The translations under genes and the position numbers were made by a program. DNA of 64,000 nucleotides from Leptodontidium sp. MPI-SDFR-AT-0119 (taxonomy: Eukaryota; Ascomycota; Leotiomycetes; Helotiales; Leptodontidiaceae), in the NCBI GenBank assembly GCA_020726505.1, contig JAHLEZ010000002.1:620001-684000 (forward strand), read 5' to 3'. Under the pieces are notes generated by a model. It was not told the origin of the DNA and did not search any database. It worked only from the letters and a program-made list of their open reading frames with translations. Position 1 is the first letter of the stretch. Each line of letters starts with the position of its first letter. This document shows, piece after piece, positions 55,960-64,000 of the stretch.

Positions 55960-57162
55960 CACGGATAAGCTTCTGCATGGTTTTGGCGTCATAAAACACT
56001 CCACGCTGGACTATCTATTCTGGCCCATAGATCCAATCCAGCCAGACATTCGTGCTCTTGGGGTCTTGGTTACACTTCAAGCAACACAGACCAATGGTCT
56101 AAATGGCCCTGTTACAGACCGTCATTCTTCGTAGCATGATCCCTATCCCCTTCCCACCGCCTGCGTTCACATGGGTATCGAGAGTTTGGTAGGGTGCTCT
56201 CTCTGATCTGTTCTACGAGTGTTCTTCGGGTGAGATGGAGGGGCAAGTATTGAGGCACATCGGCATCTGGGGGCTATCCCGGTTCACTTGTTTGACCTCA
56301 CTCTATACACCAGCTGGTATTTTCATGGCTCACCGGCGACTACACCCATATTTGGTTCCTGGAATTCTCGAGAGCCATGGCATTGACACATAGCCAACTA
56401 CTTCGTACTCTGCCCAATTCCTATCTTCTCTTCTCAGCTTGTGCGACCGGCTGGTCAGCGAAATATCACATCTGAGACCGCTCACAAATAAGGCTATCGG
56501 TGGCAAAATAGCTTGACTTCCTTGGACCCGGCTGGCTTCCGAAGATGTGAACTTTTAGTTCGAGTTGCCAATTCAACATCCAGGAGTGGAGGCTTTTTAT
56601 CTCCCACACCAGTAATCCGTACACTTGAATGGATGGAATTCGACAGATGAGCACTGCAGGCTTGGACGGGAGGCGTTCTTTTCTTGACCACCTCCTCCTA
56701 AGTTATGAGCAAGGATGCCCAAGGCCCGTCGACGCATGCCAGCTTCCCTGCATGAGACAACGTCCAATCCCGTTACCGCGCATCCCAAGCCCACAGTGCA
56801 TGGATTAGCACGGATCTGACCAAATATGGAGGAGCTGGTGGTGCTGGATAAAAGCAGACGGCCGTGTGGGCTGGCTTGGACAAAATGACATGCTGCAGAA
56901 AGTCGGAACAGGAACAGATTTGGAGCAAAAGCAACACTTCCCAAGAGATTGTCACCCATCCCGAAATGGGCGGGTGCCAAGCCCTTTAGCGATCGTCACG
57001 TGGGGTGGGCTAGCTTTGACATCCGACCCCTGCTCATGTCTTGGGTGGAATCTGGAGAGACCACGAGGGGAAAAGAGGTGGGTAACACGCAACTACAGAA
57101 CGACCGATTTACGCGTCCAGGTATCAGTCACCACTGGGCGTCTCAGGCTAAATACCAACAAT

Positions 57163-58359
57163 ATGCCAAAACGGAAAGCGAAAGATTTGGGGGCTTCGGA
57201 GGAACCTCGAAGGTCCAGTCGTCGGATATCTACCAAATCTGAGGATGTTGCTCCTGAACCATCAGCGAGAGTACCAGCACCGAAGAAGGCCAAGAAGGAG
57301 TCGAAGAAGGAATTGAAGAATGATTCAAAGGCAGCAGAAAAGACTGAAACGGTAGCTAATGGGAAGGAAGAAGAGGGGCTGGACGATGTAGGTTTTTCCG
57401 CTGTGCTTGCTTCCTCACACTGTCGTCGAATGAATCCCACCACCCCAGCCAATCACGTGTAGCAATCAGATTACCCATTCATTCCATCCTAAAGCGCCTG
57501 TTATTTTATCTTCTCTTTCAAACAAATCTAATAACTACCGCAGAAATCTACAAAGCAGGCCGAACCCTCAAAACCCACCACTGCCACTACCACAGCAAAA
57601 GCAAAACCAACCGAAGACAGTCCAACAGGTCGGCAATACTGGCTCTTGAAAGCAGAACCAGAATCGCGAATTGAAAAAGGCAAAGACATCAAATTCTCAA
57701 TCGATGACCTCGCAGCCAAGACCGAGCCAGAACCATGGGATGGTAAGTTTTCTCCCCCCATAACTATTCTAGATGGAGGCTAACTTGGTGACACAGGCAT
57801 CCGGAATTTTGCAGGTATTTCTCCCTCGCACTATACCTATTTAAGGATCGAATCTTTCTGAACGGCACCATTAACACCTCTACTAGCACGCAACAACCTC
57901 CGCGCAATGAAGAAAGGGGATTTAGCATTCTTCTACCATTCCAGCTGCAAAGTTCCCGCCATAGTCGGAACGATGGAGATTGTACAAGAACATACACCTG
58001 ACCGTCAGTCTCCCGCCCCTTTAACATCTAATTCTAGCTCTAAAAAACAGAATAAATAAATGAAACCCCCCAACTCACACTACACAGTAACGGCCCACGA
58101 CCCCTCCGCACCGTACTACGACGCATCATCCAAACCCTCCGATCCAAAGTGGTCCATTGTCCACGTGACATTCAAACAGAAGCTCAACACGCCAATCACG
58201 CTCAAGGAGTTGAAGGAGTGGCAGACTGAGAAGGGCCACCCGTTGGAGAGTATGCAGATGTTGAAGCTGACGAGGATGAGTGTTAGTAAGGTTAGCGAAG
58301 GGGAGTGGCAGTTCCTGGTGGGTGAGATGGAGAAGAGAGGGGACGTTATTGAGCAGTGA
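57163..58359 (+). CDS. EVE-domain (thymocyte nuclear protein 1-like) protein, 276 aa
   Basis: Exons are 57163-57387, 57544-57742, 57797-57814 (18 nt), 57887-58003 and 58088-58359, together 277 codons. The micro-exon supplies IRNFA, and the join reads EPWDGIRNFAARNNLRAMKK, which matches the usual WDG-V/I-RN-ARN-LR-M-K core of the domain. The N-terminal 100 residues are basic, with PKRKAKDLG and PKKAKKESKKELK, and are probably nuclear-targeting and DNA-binding in the manner of AT-hook linkers. The EVE domain begins GRQYWLLKAEPESRI, continues KKGDLAFFYHSSCKVPAIVG, and ends at the C-terminus. EVE domains share the PUA-like/YTH fold and bind modified bases in DNA or RNA; that is family knowledge. 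Confidence 0.9.
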
Positions 58360-59019
58360 GGGATGACGAAGATTCGAGAGAAAAGGATTGAGGTAGGGGG
58401 CTGTATGAATAGTCTTGTAGGTCTACGATAATGAACAGGTCTGAAATCAATGGAAGAACATTGCACGTTGCGTTGGAACAGAATTCTGTAACCCGTTGTC
58501 CTTGTGAGTGTACATACAAGAATGTGGCATGCGCTTAAAGCACTGATTGATATTAGTTAGAAGGGATATGTTGGGTTTTTAATTATATTCATACGTAGCT
58601 TGGTTGGAATGTGCTTACTCGCTGGCATTTACTTGTTTACCCCTCAAGTATGTTATAATGAGAAAGTTCAAGCAATCTGAAAGAGGGCATTAGGGATATA
58701 TCATCTCTACTAGAATTATAAAAGATGCAGCAACAAAACAAGCTGATCAGCCCTTCCGATCCAAATCTCAAGTTTGACTGGGAAGACTTCGGCACTCGCT
58801 AAATCTCCTATTCGGACCGCCGAGGACTGCCTGTCCGGAACCTCCGATTTCGCCGCGCCTTCCCCGTGACAAGATTTAAATTCAGACTTTGACTCCATTC
58901 CACATACAGTACGGCACGGCGCCCTCCAACAACACCATATAACACAATCCAATTACCAACCCAGCCCAACCCAGAACGTCCTGGCATCTAAGGCAGATTT
59001 GAAAACGCTGGACTGAAAC
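58360..59019. other. Intergenic, EVE gene 3' end and homeobox gene promoter
   Basis: No gene is seen. CA-rich sequence (caacaacaccatataacac) near 58930 looks like the leader of the next gene. Confidence 0.5.
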
Positions 59020-60880
59020 ATGGAAGGGGTAAGACCCAATATCTCCGTAAATCCGCACTCTTTCTTCGGGCCGTGCTGATCAAGACTCGCTTGGATTTTC
59101 CCAGACCGCTGGATCACATCCACATCCACATCAACAGCTAGATCTCGATCTCGATCTCGATTTCAGTCATCTCCCTCAAGGAGACTTCATCTTTGATAGT
59201 CAAGATTTGCCATTATGGGATACTTCATTGGATATCCAACCGCTGGAGAATTGGGATGGTGGTCTATCTTTCTCTGGCGACGCAGATCCGTTCTCGCTAC
59301 CCCTTACAGCTGACAATGACGGACACAACAATTACATTGCCGAGAACGACCTGTTGCGTGACTGGCCCACCAACGTCGAGAAAGTCGTTCCCAGCGAACA
59401 GGATTTCCTGCGTTGGGTGAACGGTGCTTATAGACCTCCAGAGCCGTGCACCTATTGTCGGTACCACCGTCTGGAATGCCTCATCATCCGGACGACTTTC
59501 TCTAACCCAAACCCGGTCGCTGCATGCTCTAGCTGCGTTGCCTTGTTCAGGGAATGTAGTCTGGCGATCGGGGAGAAGAGGAAGCCATCGGAGTTTGAAA
59601 CGAATCGGCCGATTATGGGGCATTTGCATGGCGTGAATGAGGAATTTGAGGATGGGCTTCAGTTTGTGGATTGGGGTGATGAGGCGGATATCTCTGCGCC
59701 GAATACGCTACCTGAACCTTCTCTGATGCCGGGAGAGTCGTCGTCGGTGGTATCTCCTACTAAAGGAAAGAGAGCTATTTCGAAGCAGGATATTCGAGTT
59801 CTCAAAGCGTGGCTATCTGATCATCGACATGCACCTTATCCGTCCGAGGAAGAGAAGTTGGAGTTGAGAGCTACGACAGGTCTCACTTTGATGCAAATAT
59901 CAAATTGGTTTGCCAACGCGAGAAGACGACAGCGACATGTGCAAGGAATCCCTATTCCTGGCCGAGGACGAGGATCAAAGCAGAAGCCATCCTCACCAGG
60001 ATCTGGCGATTTGAGTCCCATTTCGCGATGGCAGAACTCACCACCCGAAGACGATGCCGTTGACCCCTCAGCCGTAGCGAGAGCACTTGCAGCTGCTTCA
60101 AGTACCTACGGTCAACACGACGGCAAAGTGACGCTGAGCAGACACTCATCATTCGACAATGTATCCGTATCGAGTATCGACACAAACCGCTCCGATCTAT
60201 CCACCTCATCCTCCAACTCAGGATGGAGCCATAGCTCTTTCGCCTCCCGCCAATCCTTCACGCGACCCAAACGACGTCGCCGCCAAAAACGAGACCACTT
60301 AGAAAACAAATCACCAAATACATTTACCGCCCATTTCCACTGCACATTCTGCCCCGACTCATTCAAGAAAAGACACGACTGGCAACGCCACGAGAAATCC
60401 ATCCACCTACCCCTCCAACACTGGATCTGCTGCTCCGGCAACGGCACACTCACCACGCTCCTAAGCGGCATCCAATGTCTCTTCTGCGGGCACCCGAACC
60501 CCACGCAAGAACACCTCAACAACCACGAGCACAACTCATGTTCCGAACGGCCCGCATCCGAGCGCGCATTCCGCCGGAAAGACCACCTGCGGCAACACCT
60601 CGTCAAGTTCCACCGCTGCACCCAGCCCCTCCCTGCCGTCTACGATCTGTGGAAAGTCGAGTGGGGCGAGCTGAAGAGTCGGTGTGGCTTCTGCGGTGAG
60701 TGGCTCACGAGCTGGGAGGCGAGGACCGAGCATCTAGCTACGCATTTCAAGGACGGGGCGCTCATGAGCGAGTGGACTGGTGATTGGGGCTTTGAGGAGG
60801 ATGTCTTGGCTCTGTTGCAGAATGCTGAGTTGCCTGGCATGGAGAGTTTGGGCGGGGGTGCGGCGGTGGGGATTTTATGA
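59020..60880 (+). CDS. Homeobox (TALE) and C2H2 zinc-finger transcription factor, 594 aa
   Basis: Exon 1 is only 9 nt (ATG GAA GGG), then a 76-nt intron (gtaaga...cccag), then exon 2 at 59105-60880. An acidic N-terminus with an LDLDLDLD repeat precedes a cysteine cluster at residues 118, 121, 128, 144, 147 and 154 (C-x2-C-x6-C-x15-C-x2-C-x6-C). A TALE-type homeodomain spans about 224-282, with HAPYPSEEEK (three-residue loop) and recognition helix ISNWFANARRRQRH. A Ser-rich linker and a basic patch (RPKRRRRQKR) follow, then C2H2-type fingers (FHCTFCPDSFKKRHDWQRHE and three less regular ones). Homeobox-C2H2 combinations are known in Pezizomycotina as developmental regulators. Targets are unknown. 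Confidence 0.9.
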
Positions 60881-61486
60881 GGCTCTCTACGTAGGTACAA
60901 AGAGTTTGTTTAGAATACCTAAGCGGTGCTTAAATCTGGACTTTTGACTGTGAGATGCAGGAGCCTTGCCTCTCAATCACTTAGTGAATAGTTTGTAAAG
61001 CGGGTAGTGAGTGGCTGGACGTAGTAACACCTCCCCTCCTGACCGTTGAACTGCACAAACCCCTCTAGAAATAGATGAACACGGATATGCACATACCCAA
61101 AGCTCGGAGTTCATCTATTGTGTCCATTTATATACTCACAGCCAGTACTGTGTTCACTTCTACTCCAGGCAACGAACCACACATCCTAACTTGCTGCCAC
61201 TGTACAAGACGAAAGGCTCAGGAGCTTGCAGTAGGGCGTTTAGTTATTGGAGCCTTGTGTTTATTAAGCGATAATTTCAGGGGTTGAAAGGTGTACTGAA
61301 GAATAAGGAGGGGGTGGTTCGTTTGCTTCTCTGCTCGCTTGTGGTGTAACAATATGTTATGGGCTGGTAACTCGAATGTGGGTGATCCTCTTTCTAGGCT
61401 GGGAAGAGAAGATATTCCTCATTCCTGGTCTTTTTCTGATTGTTTGGCATTTGCTATTTTTCTGAATCTCCCGTCAATTTACCCAG
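60881..61486. other. Gene-free stretch before the decayed gene
   Basis: No supported gene. An acceptor-like acccag at 61481-61486 precedes the relic, so a lost upstream exon may have been here. Confidence 0.4.
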
Positions 61487-62864
61487 AACATCTCAAAGTT
61501 TGATCCTCAAGTACCGATCATAGATTCAACAAATGAGAGCAATATCGAGCTGAGGAGTCTTTCGGAGGATAATAATGAATCGTCTGTAGTCAGAGGGGAA
61601 CTCGAAGGTTTGGATGGGCCGAGACGGGTGGGTGAGAGTCATGGAAGGGATAGCGAAGGGGAGTCTGTGGAGGATGAGGATGATGAGGACGAAACGGTGC
61701 CTTTGATTGATGGGCAGAGCGTTGGGGGTGAGATTAAGAGTGAAAGTGAAAGTGGGAGTGAGAGCGAGAGTGTTGAGGGTGATGCTGCCATGGAACGGCC
61801 CCATGCTGAACTAGGACCCAATGCTGAAGATAGAGAGGAGATGTATATGAAGGTCTTCACTAATATGGCTAAGAATAAGCTGAGGGGATGATGGGTGGGC
61901 TGCTCGAAGCGATGATTGAGAAGTTGAGGAGTGGGCAGGAAGAGAAAGTGATGGATATCGAAGCGAGCCTAGAGAGGCACAAATGGACCTTAGAAGGGAG
62001 ACCAGCGACTACAATACGGCCAAGAACATTGATACCATCGAAATCTATCAATCTATCTCGGCTAAAGACAAGTATGTTCCACCGGACGAGTCGAAGTTCT
62101 GGCCGTTCAAGGCTACCAAAACCGATGATGAGATTCAGAAAGAGGAGGACGAACGGCGACAGCTTCTCAGAAAGTATGCCCAGCCTCTATATACTCCTTA
62201 GGTATTATGGATCTGGGCTAAAAGTGCATCTAGCCCCGAGCTTGACTCGCTTCCTGATTTATGGAAGAAGATTTGGCCTTCTGACTCGTATCCCGACGAT
62301 CTCAGATCACTCCTTAAAGAGTTAGCCCTGGCTCTCCACTGCCGCGCAGCTGCTCAGGATATTCAGGGAATTCAGCTAGACTTAGGTAGAAAGAGATACA
62401 TATACCCTATACTGACTGTGATTGGAGAGGTCATCCGAAACATTTGTAAGGAAAATTACCAAGGGCAGGACTGGGGGGACATGTTTCAAATGTTCCACTG
62501 AGTGTCCCTTAGTTCGTTTGCTATTTCTGGTGCGAGAGCTGTTATTGAAGCTGTCCTTCTTGCACCATATTTGAGCATAAATAGGCTGCTTCGAGCTTGT
62601 TTTGAGAAAAGGTGTCTGTTCAGACTATTTATGACTGGTTCCGAACCTGACATTGCCGATATCAGTTTAGCATGCCTTGCCTGTTTCACACTAGCCATGA
62701 CAAATACTTCTTCCTTCACCAGTCGGTCGGCGGTCTCAGAAGACTTCTCCCATGACGAAAAACTAGGTAAATTGCCAGCTAGAAAATTTCTGCAACACTA
62801 CAGGAACCTCGACTTCAAAAAGTTTCGGGATCAATATTACCGAAATACAGATTTTATCTACTAA
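61487..62864 (+). pseudogene. Unrecognised decayed protein-coding gene
   Basis: Protein-like sequence continues through three frames. Frame 2 runs from about 61487 (FDPQVPIIDSTNESNIELRS, then an acidic DEDDEDET and SESESGSESES region) to the TGA at 61889. Frame 1 runs from about 61888 (LLEAMIEKLRSGQEEKVMDI) to about 61990. Frame 0 runs from about 61983 (DYNTAKNIDTIEIYQSISAK, SKFWPFKATKTDDEIQKEED) to 62864, with in-frame stops at 62199-62201 (TAG) and 62499-62501 (TGA). The late part is helical (LLKELALALHCRAAAQDIQG). At least two frameshifts and two stops make a pseudogene the simplest reading. The family is not recognised. Small introns could rescue one stop but not the whole set. Confidence 0.6.
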
Positions 62865-63317
62865 ACGGCTCCGACAGAAACCACAACCAAGAGCTTCCGC
62901 ACCTATGACCTTCATGTACACAGTTTGGCAAGTCTTGGAAATCTGAAGATAGAGTGGACATTTGATGAGATCACATCTGCACCTCGACTTTCCATGCTGC
63001 GATAGCAGAGGCCGATTGAAACTCTTCTGGTTCGTAGCTCCACCACGTGTTGAGAAGGGCCGGGAGGAAACCTCGAATGGGGAGATGAGTGATAGGAGTG
63101 GAAAGAACTGAAGGCCAGGGCTATCACATTTAGAGGGAGGGATGCTCTAAATGATTCCTTGTTCTCTTTCAGACCAAAAGCGAGACTGAAGCAATGTTGG
63201 TTTCATTGGTCACTATATTAGGACTATTAGAGTGGACTTCCTATTCCGGCAATATCAATTGAACCTTTCAATGATTGTTCATCGACCTTTCCACCACCTC
63301 TCTGCATTCCGTAATGA
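62865..63317. other. Spacer between the relic and the transporter
   Basis: No gene was recognised; this includes the transporter's 3' region. Confidence 0.45.
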
Positions 63318-64000
63318 TCAACGAATAACATGTCCCTCCTCCGCCTCCGGCTGGCTCTGCTCATCGCTCAATCTCGGATTCCTCAAGCAGAACGCGAACG
63401 CAATCAACGGTACACAGAGACAGATACCAGTGATAGTCAACAAGCGCTGCACGTGTTGATAACTACCAATAACCGCCGTCCTGACATCCGTACCCACGGG
63501 ATATTCCGTGATAAGCATGAAGGGACTCCCGTAAACACTGGCAGCCAAGGTTGTGTTTCCGGTGAAGGAGAGTCGGTTATTGAGTTCAGAGTAGAGAGTT
63601 TGCGTCCAGATAGCGCCTGAGACGCAGTTACCCAGAGCTGAGCCAACATTGTAACTCGCTAGGTAGATACCAGTGATGACGGCGACGTGTTCGTGTTTCG
63701 TAGCGGCTTGGATGGAGGCTTGTGCTGGGTACGGGAATAGACCACCTGCGATACCGAGGAGGACTTGAGCACCAATGACACCTGATTGAGCTGCATTGCC
63801 GTGACCCCCTCGGTAATGAATCAAGAGACCAAATGCAACCAAGAACAGCATCGTCCCAGCCAAAATGAAATACTTGAGCCGTCTGACCTTGAAGATTACA
63901 AGCGAGACCAAAACACCAGTAATGACGGAACAGAAACTGTACAGAGAAGAGACTCTGGTTGCTGACTTGATGCTGAAATCGAAGGCGACGATCAGGACCG
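63318..64000 (-). CDS. Siderophore-iron transporter (ARN/SIT, MFS), C-terminal part, runs off the window
   Basis: The frame is open from the right edge (reading [20 protein letters not shown]) to a stop at 63318. Signatures of the ARN/MirB siderophore branch of the major facilitator superfamily are [40 protein letters not shown] and [20 protein letters not shown]. Several membrane helices are visible, ending in an acidic tail ([16 protein letters not shown]). These proteins import ferric siderophores by proton symport at the plasma membrane. Only about 227 residues of a roughly 600-residue protein are in view; its N-terminus is beyond 64000. Introns in the visible part are not needed. Confidence 0.9.
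   Translation of the reverse strand, partial: VLIVAFDFSIKSATRVSSLYSFCSVITGVLVSLVIFKVRRLKYFILAGTMLFLVAFGLLIHYRGGHGNAAQSGVIGAQVLLGIAGGLFPYPAQASIQAATKHEHVAVITGIYLASYNVGSALGNCVSGAIWTQTLYSELNNRLSFTGNTTLAASVYGSPFMLITEYPVGTDVRTAVIGSYQHVQRLLTITGICLCVPLIAFAFCLRNPRLSDEQSQPEAEEGHVIR

Larger units (their letters stand above)
53615..57162. other. 3.5 kb gene-free divergent region between SWI1 and the EVE-domain gene
   Basis: No frame here has protein-like content. It carries a series of perfect short tandem repeats (listed separately) and G/A-rich sequence. The side near SWI1 probably holds a long 5' UTR with an intron. An unannotated long noncoding RNA is possible, but nothing in the sequence proves it. 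Confidence 0.5.

Noticed and set aside
1..64000. tRNA, rRNA and CRISPR features
   Set aside because: No cloverleaf with a GGTTCGA-type box B, no rRNA segments and no regularly spaced direct repeats with unique spacers were recognised by eye. A tRNA-scanning run could still find a missed tRNA.

Overview
This is nuclear DNA of a filamentous ascomycete (Pezizomycotina). Genes are compact, with 45-120 nt introns that use GTRNGT donors, CTRAC-like branch sites and YAG acceptors. The proteins belong to fungal families: a DIM-2 type DNA methyltransferase, ATG26 with GRAM/PH domains, a GGAGNI-motif protein, a homeobox-C2H2 factor and a siderophore transporter. The gene style would fit a Leotiomycete, but the class is an inference.

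Layout. (1) 0.1-12.9 kb: one DIM-2-like cytosine-5 DNA methyltransferase locus that is broken. Its N-terminal, BAH and most catalytic motifs lie at about 0.14-3.8 kb. Its last catalytic motifs and a long acidic tail resume at 11.3-12.9 kb. The reading frame also has a stop and a one-base slip before the split. The 7.5 kb between the halves holds a piggyBac-type transposon with two identical 134-bp inverted ends and a dead transposase full of TGG-to-TAG changes, plus AT-rich tandem repeats and two doubtful small ORFs. (2) 12.9-17.6 kb: gene-poor, but with a four-exon gene for a small secreted protein whose C-terminus has cystine-knot spacing, and a GGAGNI-motif (DUF3602/Par32-like) protein. (3) 17.7-29.6 kb: an Mtf2-like mitochondrial protein, CMR1, ATG26 and an acidic SAP-like protein. 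(4) 29.6-33 kb: gene-free, with a three-copy noncoding repeat. (5) 33-49.9 kb: FCP1, complex I subunit GRIM-19/NDUFA13, a ketopantoate reductase, a membrane protein with SGSI repeats, a cell-surface glycoprotein, a fungal orphan, eIF3e and mitoribosomal IMG2/mL49. (6) 50.5-60.9 kb: SWI1 (ARID), a 3.5 kb microsatellite-rich divergent promoter region, an EVE-domain protein and a homeobox/zinc-finger regulator. (7) 61-64 kb: an unrecognised decayed gene and the C-terminal part of a siderophore-iron transporter that runs off the right edge.

The intact genes are mostly housekeeping (transcription, translation, respiration, sterol glycosylation) and show no cluster or shared pathway. The main biology is in the left 13 kb, where the gene for a genome-defence DNA methyltransferase is itself inactivated and carries a transposon with RIP-type mutations. 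The second point of interest is the knottin-like secreted peptide at 14.2-14.8 kb. Positions and splice sites were read by eye; no database search was possible.
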